A stretch of DNA of 9,261 nt from Pseudomonadota bacterium (lineage in GTDB: Bacteria > Pseudomonadota > Alphaproteobacteria > Rhizobiales > Rhizobiaceae). Positions 1 through 6,494 of this stretch are shown here, piece by piece. Location of the stretch: contig JAEWOP010000221.1 of assembly GCA_023399635.1 (NCBI GenBank), positions 1 through 9,261 on the forward strand. Direction: 5' to 3'. The notes under the pieces were generated by a model that was not told the origin of the DNA, searched no databases, and worked only from the letters and a program-made list of their open reading frames with translations. The first letter of the stretch is position 1. The number at the start of each line of letters is the position of its first letter. Both the position numbers and the translations under genes were made by a program.

Positions 1-49
1 CCTCGTTGGTGAGCGGTTTATAAGCCCGCACCCCAAAACAAGTCAACAT
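1..49 (-). CDS. possible 5' end of an unrecognised protein gene, cut by the window edge
   Basis: On the minus strand an ATG at 49-47 opens a frame that stays open to the window edge and reads MLTCFGVRAYKPLTNE. It is preceded by a good Shine-Dalgarno sequence, GGAG (complement of 57-60), with a 7-nt spacer, and this is the main reason for reporting it. I do not recognise the 16 residues and cannot assign a family or function. If real, the gene is divergent from purC with about 211 bp between the two starts, so the gap could carry both promoters. The open stretch is far too short to exclude chance, and the call rests on the ribosome binding site alone. Confidence 0.35.
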   Translation of the reverse strand, partial: MLTCFGVRAYKPLTNE

Positions 50-260
50 GGTTTTTCTCCCAACCGCACGATTTCTTCTAGAACACTGAAATCGCTCGCG
101 TATTTGCGCCAATACTCCCCTTCCAGCGATCCTGCGCCCGAAAACGCAAGCCTCAAACGCTCCGCCTCTCAAATGGAGCACGCAAGTCGCAGGCAGCCTG
201 CGTTCAGAGAGCTCCCGTAGGCGCTCGCTTGTCGGCCCCACGCGCGCCGTGTCATAGGAT
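50..260. other. intergenic region upstream of purC
   Basis: I see no convincing gene in this stretch. It should carry the purC promoter and, if the minus-strand frame at 49-1 is real, that promoter too, but I find no good TTGACA/TATAAT-like pair. It contains one perfect short palindrome, listed separately. No riboswitch-like or tRNA-like structure was recognised by eye. Confidence 0.5.
188..202. repeat. 15-bp perfect palindrome upstream of purC
   Basis: CGCAGGC and GCCTGCG flank a single central A, giving 7-bp perfect arms about 59 bp upstream of the purC start. Such a dyad could be a binding site for a dimeric regulator or a small hairpin in the purC leader. There is no T-run after it, so it is not a terminator. 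No regulator is identified, and in GC-rich DNA a 7-bp palindrome may be chance. Confidence 0.25.
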
Positions 261-1241
261 ATGGCAGCTCCAACTTTCGAAAGATCAACCGTGCGCGTCC
301 TGTCTGAAGCCCATATTCCTGAACTGCCGAACCACTACCGCGGGAAAGTTCGCGACAATTACGACCTGCCGGATGGACGCCGCATCATCATTGCCACAGA
401 TCGGTTGAGTGCCTTTGACCGGATTCTTACCTGCATTCCGGACAAGGGTCACGTCCTGACGCAGACGGCGCGTTACTGGTTCGAGAACACGAGTGACATC
501 TGTCCCAATCACGCCCTCGCCTATCCGGACCCCAATGTCGTCATCGGACAGCGTCTCGACATCCTTCCTGTGGAGATCGTCGTCCGCGGGTATCTTGCTG
601 GCACAACCGGCACGTCTTTGTTGACCCTCTACAAGCAAGGCCACCGGTCCGTGTATGGCCTGAATCTGCCTGAAGGCCTGAAAGACAATGAGGCTTTACC
701 CGCGCCGGTCATCACGCCGACTAGCAAAGCCTTCGATGGCGGTCATGACGAACCTCTCACACCGCACGACATCATAGACGGGAACCTGTTGAGCCAGACC
801 CAATGGGAGCAGGTTCGCGATTATGCACTCGCTTTGTTTGCGCGCGGCCAGGAGCTGGCTGCCAAGCGCGGGCTCATTCTCGTCGACACCAAGTACGAAT
901 TCGGCGTTGACCGGGAGGGAACCATCATTCTTGCTGATGAGATTCATACACCTGACAGTAGCCGCTACTGGATGGCGGACACATACCAGGAAAGGTTTGA
1001 ACGCGGAGAGAGAGCGGTCAGCTTCGACAAGGACTTCGTCCGCGCCTGGGTGACAGAGAGGTGCGATCCCTACAAAGATGAGATTCCCGCTATTCCTCCG
1101 TCTTTGATAGAGGCCACCGCTGATGTTTATCGCAGCGCCTTTGAAAAGATAACCGGCTCATCATTTAAACCGGATTTGACCGGTGCGACGGTTCTCGATC
1201 GTGTGCGCACAAATCTGGCGCCCTATTTTATGGAAGGTTGA
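261..1241 (+). CDS. purC: phosphoribosylaminoimidazole-succinocarboxamide synthase (SAICAR synthetase)
   Basis: PurC joins aspartate to CAIR with ATP to give SAICAR, a late step of de novo purine synthesis in the cytoplasm. The 326-residue protein shows the family landmarks in order: the nucleotide-binding GKVRDNY at 28-34, ATDRLSAFD at 45-53, LPVEIVVRGYLAGT at 102-115, the substrate loop ITPTSKAFDGGHDEPLT at 151-167, LVDTKYEFG at 207-215 and ADEIHTPDSSRYW at 225-237. At 326 residues it is longer than the roughly 240-residue enterobacterial type and resembles the about 300-residue form shared with yeast and some proteobacteria. The start at 261 is the first possible one, because an in-frame TAG lies at 255-257; AGGA at 256-259 is unusually close to the ATG. 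No other pur gene is nearby, so this may be a second PurC beside a short form elsewhere. That is a known pattern in some Rhizobiales but is inferred here. Confidence 0.96.
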   Translation: MAAPTFERSTVRVLSEAHIPELPNHYRGKVRDNYDLPDGRRIIIATDRLSAFDRILTCIPDKGHVLTQTARYWFENTSDICPNHALAYPDPNVVIGQRLDILPVEIVVRGYLAGTTGTSLLTLYKQGHRSVYGLNLPEGLKDNEALPAPVITPTSKAFDGGHDEPLTPHDIIDGNLLSQTQWEQVRDYALALFARGQELAAKRGLILVDTKYEFGVDREGTIILADEIHTPDSSRYWMADTYQERFERGERAVSFDKDFVRAWVTERCDPYKDEIPAIPPSLIEATADVYRSAFEKITGSSFKPDLTGATVLDRVRTNLAPYFMEG

Positions 1242-1265
1242 GACAGAGGTCGGAAGAGCAGAGGA

Positions 1266-1871
1266 ATGGTGCGCAGGCCGAGACAGAAGGCGGAGGAGAC
1301 GCGGCAGGATATCCTGGCGACAGCTGAAGATTTATTTCGCGAAAAAGGCATTGGACGCTGCTCGATCGCGGACATAGCGAGCGAGTTGAAGATGTCGCCA
1401 GCGAACGTCTTCAAGCATTTTGGTTCGAAGACGCAGCTGGCCGACGCGATCTGCGACCGCCACATCCATAGGATGATCGATCGTTTCGCGCTCCTGAACG
1501 ATCCTGCTCCGGCGCCGGCAAAGCTTGGCATCGTCGTTCGAAAGTTGATGGAGGCGCACAAGAGCGACATTCAGGAGAGCCCTTACCTTTTCGAGATGAT
1601 CCTCCTGATGTCGAATGCCGATCTCCCAAGTGGCCGTCATTACAAGGCTCTGATAAACTCGCTCTTCACCGACGTGATCAAGGATGGAATGGCAGCTGGC
1701 GTATACCATTGCCCTGATCCCGAACGAACGGGTTCTGCGGTTGCGGCTGCGTTCGCAAGCGTCTTTCACCCGGTGTTCCTTGCCAAGACGGATCCAGCCG
1801 AGCTTGGTGAACGATGCGAGGGGCTAATCGATCTGGTGAATGCCGCACTGCAAAACCCGCTTGCAAAGTGA
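1266..1871 (+). CDS. ameR: TetR-family transcriptional repressor, AmeR-like
   Basis: This 201-residue protein has a TetR N-terminal DNA-binding domain with its helix-turn-helix at about 34-55 (IADIASELKMSPANVFKHF and following), then a helical ligand-binding and dimerisation domain. From memory it closely resembles AmeR, the repressor of the Agrobacterium ameABC pump. Shared features are an RRPR basic arm, AEETRxDILAxAEdLFRE, MSPANVFKHF and the C-terminal NPLAK. AmeR as I remember it has a longer N-terminal arm. Here an in-frame TGA (the purC stop, 1239-1241) lies nine codons upstream, with no ATG, GTG or TTG between, so 1266 is the first possible start. GGAAGAG at 1252-1258 serves as ribosome binding site with a 7-nt spacer. 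The gene lies 24 nt after purC, in the same frame and direction, so co-transcription is likely. It precedes the efflux genes it probably represses; the inducing ligand cannot be read from sequence. Confidence 0.92.
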   Translation: MVRRPRQKAEETRQDILATAEDLFREKGIGRCSIADIASELKMSPANVFKHFGSKTQLADAICDRHIHRMIDRFALLNDPAPAPAKLGIVVRKLMEAHKSDIQESPYLFEMILLMSNADLPSGRHYKALINSLFTDVIKDGMAAGVYHCPDPERTGSAVAAAFASVFHPVFLAKTDPAELGERCEGLIDLVNAALQNPLAK

Positions 1872-1894
1872 CGATTTTTTAATTACGTCACTTT
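1865..1894. promoter_or_regulatory. probable AmeR operator, 9-12-9 inverted repeat
   Basis: AAAGTGACG (1865-1873) and CGTCACTTT (1886-1894) are perfect inverted copies around an AT-rich 12-nt spacer, ATTTTTTAATTA. The left arm overlaps the last codon and stop of ameR, and the site lies about 120 bp before ameA. The core AGTGA-N16-TCACT agrees in half-site and spacing with the AmeR-responsive promoter as I remember it, which carries AGTGA and TCACT 16 nt apart around its -35 element. A long spacer of this size is unusual for a simple TetR dyad but fits two dimers or a wide footprint. An alternative reading is a weak terminator hairpin for ameR, but no T-run follows the right arm. I could not identify the ameA promoter itself. 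Confidence 0.55.
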
Positions 1895-2015
1895 CTATCG
1901 GCCGTTCTCCTGCTCTCTTTCCTATTGTAGATTAGGGGAATCTGACACTTTCTACGTGGCCCTGCAGCCTACCTCGTATCCGTCCGACCCTTGAACCGCT
2001 CATCTGGATGACGTT
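1872..2015 (+). promoter_or_regulatory. ameR-ameA intergenic region, expected efflux-operon promoter
   Basis: This 144-bp gap is the longest inside the rightward block up to ameC and sits directly before the pump genes. It holds the right part of the inverted repeat at 1865-1894. A second copy of CACTTTCTA occurs at 1946-1954, repeating 1889-1897, and may be an additional operator half-site. TATTGT (1923-1928) and TAGATT (1928-1933) are loose -10-like hexamers without a convincing -35, so the promoter is inferred from position. No coding frame was accepted here. Confidence 0.5.
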
Positions 2016-3218
2016 ATGAAAATCCCCTACGTACCCCTTCTCCTGATGATCACGTTGGCGTCGTGCAGTGATACAGGGGAGCCCGGCGCAAATGGACAGG
2101 CAGCGCAGGCCCAAGAACGCCCGCCCACGCCGGTAAGCGTCGTCTCATTGGCGATCGCCGAACACCCGATCACGCGCGTCCTTCCCGGACGAGCGACTGC
2201 TTTCCGGACTGCCGCGATCCGCCCGCGAGTCACAGGATCCGTTCGGGAGATCGCCTTCAAGGAAGGCAGTGAAGTTAAGGCTGGTGACCTCCTCTTCCAG
2301 GTCGAGGACGAAACCTACGAGGCGGCGGTCGCCGAGGCCCGTGCGAATGTTGCCAAGGCGGAAGCCAGCGTCCCTGGCGCGCAAGCCAACCTTGCCCGCT
2401 TCGAACGCCTCGTCAACAGCGGTGCAACACAGATCGAATTCGAGAATGCGCGCGTAACCCTTCTTCAGGCGGAAGCCGGGGTCGCACAGGCGAAAGCAGC
2501 GTTGCAGACGGCTGAGATCAATCTTGACCTGACCAAGATTCGTGCTCCGTTCGACGGAGTGACCAGCCTCTCGAATGTCGCGATAGGCAATATCGTGACG
2601 GCCAATCAAGCTGATGCCCTGACAACGCTGCGGCAGCTCGATCCGATCTACATCGACCTGACTGAGTCCAGCACCAACCTGCTCGAGCTCCGTTCGGCAT
2701 TTGCCTCCGGTCGCCTGAGCGGCGATCCCCGAAATGCTGAAATCAGCCTTACGCTGGAGGATGGCACCGTTTACCCGCAGACCGGCAAGCTGGACATGGC
2801 GGAGATGGCGGTAAGAGAGAGCACCGGCACGTACCAAATCAGGGCGCTCTTCAACAACCCTGACAACGTCATTCTGCCGGGCATGTATGTCCGCGCAACG
2901 GTAACCCTTGGTCAGGAGCGAGGCTATCTGATCCCGCAACGGGCCGCCACACGCAACCCGCGTGGCGAATTGTCGGCCAAGTTCGTGACGAGCGACAACA
3001 CCGTGGAAACCCGCATCTTCCCCGTCAGCCATGTATCCGGCAACAACTGGCTCGTATCTGAAGGCGTAGCGGACGGCGACCGCCTCATCGTTGACGGCTT
3101 CCAGTGGATTGGCGACGGCGCAGCTGTGGCCCCGGTTGCATCGACAGTGAATGAGGATGGGCTGGTCGTCCCGACCGAACAGCCGACACCTGAAAGCGAA
3201 CAGGCCCCGCAGCAGTAG
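2016..3218 (+). CDS. ameA: RND efflux periplasmic adaptor lipoprotein (MexA/AcrA family)
   Basis: This is the membrane fusion protein of a tripartite drug pump, linking the inner-membrane transporter to the outer-membrane channel across the periplasm. The 400-residue product starts with a lipoprotein signal peptide ending in the lipobox LASC, with the lipidated cysteine at residue 17. A barrel-sandwich (lipoyl-like) half follows at about 65-100, with RPRVTG (70-74) and the acidic FKEGSEVKAGDLLFQVED. An alanine-rich alpha-helical hairpin spans about 100-170, with the second lipoyl half at IRAPFDG (175-181). A beta-barrel occupies about 205-295 and a membrane-proximal domain runs to about 375. 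The last 20 or so residues are a P/E/Q-rich tail that looks disordered. The ATG at 2016 is chosen because it yields the signal peptide; its ribosome binding site (GGA, 2006-2008) is weak. The gene is followed after 49 nt by the transporter, so the two are almost certainly one operon. Confidence 0.95.
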   Translation: MKIPYVPLLLMITLASCSDTGEPGANGQAAQAQERPPTPVSVVSLAIAEHPITRVLPGRATAFRTAAIRPRVTGSVREIAFKEGSEVKAGDLLFQVEDETYEAAVAEARANVAKAEASVPGAQANLARFERLVNSGATQIEFENARVTLLQAEAGVAQAKAALQTAEINLDLTKIRAPFDGVTSLSNVAIGNIVTANQADALTTLRQLDPIYIDLTESSTNLLELRSAFASGRLSGDPRNAEISLTLEDGTVYPQTGKLDMAEMAVRESTGTYQIRALFNNPDNVILPGMYVRATVTLGQERGYLIPQRAATRNPRGELSAKFVTSDNTVETRIFPVSHVSGNNWLVSEGVADGDRLIVDGFQWIGDGAAVAPVASTVNEDGLVVPTEQPTPESEQAPQQ

Positions 3219-3255
3219 ACGCTCGTCCACAACAAGCGCTCACAAGAAATACGGC

Positions 3256-3259
3256 AGGA
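3256..3259 (+). promoter_or_regulatory. ribosome binding site that sets the ameB start
   Basis: AGGA lies 8 nt before the ATG at 3268. The frame is open upstream as far as an ATG at 3151 inside ameA, but the extra 39 residues are Arg/Ser-rich and unlike any RND N-terminus. Starting at 3268 gives MAKFFIRRPVFAWV, the usual opening of this family. Confidence 0.8.
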
Positions 3260-3267
3260 AAACTGCA

Positions 3268-6200
3268 ATGGCGAAATTCTTTATTCGGCGCCCGGTGTTC
3301 GCATGGGTCATCGCGATCGTCATCATGTTGGGAGGCGCGCTCGCCATTTCGACATTGTCGATCTCTCAATATCCCGACATCGCGCCAACCACCGTTAGGA
3401 TTGCAGCAGCCTATAATGGCGCCAGCGCGGAAACGGTCGAGAAGTCAGTGACGAGCATCATCGAGGACGGGATGACCGGCCTGGATGATCTCACCTACAT
3501 GACGTCCTCTTCCGGGACGGGAAGCGCCAGTGTGACCTTGACGTTTGGCAACAACGTCGATCCTGAAATCGCTCAGGTACAGGTTCAGAACAAGCTGCAA
3601 TTGGTGCAATCGCAGCTGCCAGACGTCGTGCAGCAGGCGGGAATTTCCGTCACGCGTTCCACATCGAGCATCCTTATGGTTGGCGCTCTCGTTTCCACCG
3701 ATGGCAAGCGCTCCTCCGTCGATCTCGGCGACGTCTTCTCCACGAGCATCGAAGACCAGATCAAGCGGCTCGAAGGTGTGGGAAGCATCGATATCTTCGG
3801 CTCCGGTTATGCCATGCGGATATGGATGGACCCGCTGAAGCTTCAGAAATATCAGCTGACACCGGCAGACCTGACAAACGCCATCCAGACACAGAACACG
3901 CAGGTCTCTGTGGGCTCGCTCGGCGGTCAGCCCGTCGTCAATGGCCAGCAGCTGACAGTTACGATGACGGCGCAGAGCCAGTTGGCGACCGTCGACGATT
4001 TCGAAGCGATCATCCTGAAGGTAGAGCCGGATGGGGCGACTGTACGGCTGAGCGACGTCGCAACGGTAGAGATCGGTCAGGAAAGTTATGGCGGCGCTTC
4101 GCGCCAAAACGGCCTCCCCTCCACCGGCTTTGCCGTCAACTTGGCCACCGGCGCGAATGCGCTCGACACTGCGTCGAGAGTGAAAGCAGCACTGAGCCAG
4201 ATCGCCCCCACCCTCCCCGAAGGGGTAGAGATCACCTATCCCTACGACACCACCCCATTCGTCGAGCTTTCGATCGAAAAGGTGGTGCACACTCTGATCG
4301 AAGCGATCATCCTTGTGTTCGTCGTGCTTCTTATCTTCCTGCAGAACCTGCGAGCGACGCTCATCCCAATGATCGCGGTTCCTGTCGTGCTCTTGGGGAC
4401 GTTTGGGATCCTGTCGCTGGCAGGCTACTCCATCAACACGCTGACCATGTTTGCGATGGTTCTTGCGATCGGTCTTCTGGTCGATGACGCGATCGTCGTG
4501 GTTGAGAACGTCGAGCGCATCATGGATGAAGAAGGGCTACCCCCGCTTGAGGCGACCGAAAAGTCTATGGACCAGATCACCGGCGCGATCATCGGTATCG
4601 CATTGGTTCTGACGGCCGTCTTCATTCCCATGGCTTTCTTTGGCGGCTCCACCGGCATCATCTACCGTCAGTTCTCCATCACCATTGTATCTGCCATGCT
4701 CCTGTCGGCTGTGGTTGCAATCGTTTTGACGCCAGCACTGTGCGCCACCATGCTCAAGCCGATCGACCATCACAAGAAGGGACGAGGCCTTGGCGCGTGG
4801 TTCAATCGTGGGTTCGATCGCTCCACACAAGGCTATGTCGGCTCAATTGGCTATCTCCTGAAGCGACCGCTTCGAGTCATGCTCCTTTTCGTGCTCGTCA
4901 TCGCCGGCTGCGCCTGGTTCTTCACGCGTTTGCCCAGCTCCTTCCTGCCCGAGGAGGATCAGGGCGTCCTGTTGACCATCATCCAAACTCCCGCGGGATC
5001 GACCACCGCGCGTACAGATGCCGTTGTGAAGCAGGTCGAAGCATACTTCCTGGAACAGGAAAAAGAGAACGTCGCCGACGTCTTCGGCGTCCTCGGTTTC
5101 AGCTTCGGTGGCTCCGGCCAGAACAACGCGATCGTCTTCACAAAGCTGAAGGATTTTGATGAGCGAACCGGACCAGGACAATCGGCTGCCGAGATCGTGC
5201 AGCGCGCCGGCGGCTACTTCTTCACGCTCCGCGACGCCCAGGTCTTCCCCTTGCTGCCTCCGGCGATCCAGGGCCTAGGAACCTCCAGTGGCTTCTCGAT
5301 GTATCTTGTCGATAGCGGCGGCAATGGCAACGACGCTCTAACTCAAGCCTCGCAGCAGTTGATCCAGACCGCATCGGCCAATCCGAACATCAGCTCGCTC
5401 CGCAGTAATAGCCAGAGATCCGAGACTCAGCTCAAGATCCTGCTTGACCAGGAGAAGCTGGGGGCGATGGGGGTCGATCTTGCAGCCGTCAATTCGATGC
5501 TGGCCACCATCTTCGCGGGCCGTGACGTCAATGACTTCACGCTCAACAATGAGCTGAAGCCGGTTTACGTTCAAGGGGACGCACCGTACCGGATGCAGCC
5601 GGACGATCTGAACTTCTGGTACGCGCGCAACAGCGCCGGCGAGATGGTGCCATTCTCGGCCTTCAGCCGTGTAGCCTGGGAAAGCGGAACACCGCAGCTC
5701 GCGCGGTACAATGGAACAAGCGCCATTTCCCTCGAGGGCGCTGCAGGTCCCGGCGTGAGTACGGGCCAGGCAATGGAGGAGATGGAACGACTGACGGCCC
5801 AGCTACCGGGTGGCTACTCGGTCGCCTGGCAGGGCCTTTCCTATCAGGAGCGTTTGTCGGGATCACAAGCCCCCATGCTCTATGCGCTGTCGGTTCTGAT
5901 CGTGTTCCTCTGCCTTGCCGCGCTCTATGAGAGCTGGTCCATCCCCTTCTCCGTGATCCTCGCCGTACCCGTCGGTGTTCTTGGCGCATTGGCCGCGGCA
6001 CACTTCTTCGGCCAGTCGAATGACGTCTATTTCAAGGTTGGCTTGCTCACGACAATTGGGCTCGCGGCAAAGAATGCGATCCTTATCGTTGAATTCGCGA
6101 AGGACAGGGTGGAACACGGCATGGGGCTGATCGAGGCGACCCTGGAGGCAGCACGGCTGCGTCTTCGCCCGATCATCATGACCTCGCTTGCCTTCATCCT

Positions 6201-6378
6201 TGGCGTGGTCCCACTGGCAATTGCAACCGGTGCAGGTTCCGCCGCACAGAATGCAATTGGCGTCGGCGTTCTTGGCGGTATGCTTTCTGCAACACTGCTC
6301 GGAATTTTCTTCATCCCGACCTTCTTTGTTGTCGTCAGGCGGTTATCAAACCGTGAAAAACGAGAGAAGACAGCGTGA
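3268..6378 (+). CDS. ameB: RND-family (HAE1) proton/multidrug antiporter, AcrB/MexB-like
   Basis: This inner-membrane pump expels hydrophobic and amphiphilic compounds by proton exchange, working as a trimer. The 1036-residue length is typical of HAE1 transporters. The first transmembrane helix is at about 9-29, helices 2-6 lie at about 340-495, helix 7 at about 537-552 and helices 8-12 at about 870-1025, with two large periplasmic loops between. The proton-relay residues are present: D406 and D407 in LAIGLLVDDAIVVVENVERI (AcrB D407/D408) and K935 in GLAAKNAILIVEFAKD (AcrB K940). The switch-loop region GFSFGGSGQNN (610-620) keeps two phenylalanines of the distal drug pocket. No frameshift or missing catalytic residue is seen, so it should be functional. 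It lies between its adaptor gene and channel gene. Substrates cannot be predicted from sequence; AmeB-type pumps are linked to antibiotic and detergent tolerance. Confidence 0.98.
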   Translation: MAKFFIRRPVFAWVIAIVIMLGGALAISTLSISQYPDIAPTTVRIAAAYNGASAETVEKSVTSIIEDGMTGLDDLTYMTSSSGTGSASVTLTFGNNVDPEIAQVQVQNKLQLVQSQLPDVVQQAGISVTRSTSSILMVGALVSTDGKRSSVDLGDVFSTSIEDQIKRLEGVGSIDIFGSGYAMRIWMDPLKLQKYQLTPADLTNAIQTQNTQVSVGSLGGQPVVNGQQLTVTMTAQSQLATVDDFEAIILKVEPDGATVRLSDVATVEIGQESYGGASRQNGLPSTGFAVNLATGANALDTASRVKAALSQIAPTLPEGVEITYPYDTTPFVELSIEKVVHTLIEAIILVFVVLLIFLQNLRATLIPMIAVPVVLLGTFGILSLAGYSINTLTMFAMVLAIGLLVDDAIVVVENVERIMDEEGLPPLEATEKSMDQITGAIIGIALVLTAVFIPMAFFGGSTGIIYRQFSITIVSAMLLSAVVAIVLTPALCATMLKPIDHHKKGRGLGAWFNRGFDRSTQGYVGSIGYLLKRPLRVMLLFVLVIAGCAWFFTRLPSSFLPEEDQGVLLTIIQTPAGSTTARTDAVVKQVEAYFLEQEKENVADVFGVLGFSFGGSGQNNAIVFTKLKDFDERTGPGQSAAEIVQRAGGYFFTLRDAQVFPLLPPAIQGLGTSSGFSMYLVDSGGNGNDALTQASQQLIQTASANPNISSLRSNSQRSETQLKILLDQEKLGAMGVDLAAVNSMLATIFAGRDVNDFTLNNELKPVYVQGDAPYRMQPDDLNFWYARNSAGEMVPFSAFSRVAWESGTPQLARYNGTSAISLEGAAGPGVSTGQAMEEMERLTAQLPGGYSVAWQGLSYQERLSGSQAPMLYALSVLIVFLCLAALYESWSIPFSVILAVPVGVLGALAAAHFFGQSNDVYFKVGLLTTIGLAAKNAILIVEFAKDRVEHGMGLIEATLEAARLRLRPIIMTSLAFILGVVPLAIATGAGSAAQNAIGVGVLGGMLSATLLGIFFIPTFFVVVRRLSNREKREKTA

Positions 6379-6494
6379 CATCTGTTAACGGATGACTAGC
6401 GTACCTTGCCGGGACGAACACTGATCCATGGCGAGTCGGTCAGGGCAACCAGATACTTTGCATATGATCTGTTAGGGCATTGGGACACGAAATC
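6379..6494 (+). other. ameB-ameC intergenic gap with short repeats
   Basis: This 116-bp spacer is longer than the 49 bp between ameA and ameB. It holds the direct repeat ATCTGTTA at 6380-6387 and 6467-6474. The first copy is part of a 14-bp near-palindrome, ATCTGTTAACGGAT (6380-6393). A weak inverted pair, CAGAT (6450-6454) and ATCTG (6467-6471), surrounds TATGAT (6463-6468), a -10-like hexamer without a matching -35. There is no terminator-like hairpin with a T-run, so read-through into ameC is expected. Confidence 0.35.

Noticed and set aside
490..513. AGTGA followed by a TCAC inside purC, considered as a second AmeR site
   Set aside because: The spacing is wrong compared with AGTGA-N16-TCACT and it lies in conserved coding sequence.
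1865..1894. The ameR-end inverted repeat read as a rho-independent terminator
   Set aside because: The arms have mixed base content with a 12-nt loop, and the T-run is in the loop rather than after the right arm; an operator fits better.
2145..3230. 361-codon open frame on the minus strand opposite ameA
   Set aside because: It lies entirely opposite a clear adaptor gene, has no family resemblance and is rich in Arg/Cys/His as expected for an antisense shadow of GC-rich coding DNA.
3151..3267. Upstream extension of ameB overlapping the ameA end
   Set aside because: The added 39 residues are basic and Ser-rich, conflict with the conserved MAKFFIRRPVFAWV start, and the good ribosome binding site is at 3256-3259.
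3445..4290. 281-codon minus-strand frame opposite ameB
   Set aside because: Shadow of the transporter gene, with no ribosome binding site or recognisable motif considered convincing.
4822..5181. Minus-strand and alternative-frame short frames within ameB, considered as nested genes
   Set aside because: No start signals or domains; they follow from the GC-rich codon pattern of the transporter.
6480..6494. TTG start for ameC five codons upstream
   Set aside because: It would place GHEI before the signal peptide without benefit; ATG 6495 gives a normal lipoprotein leader.
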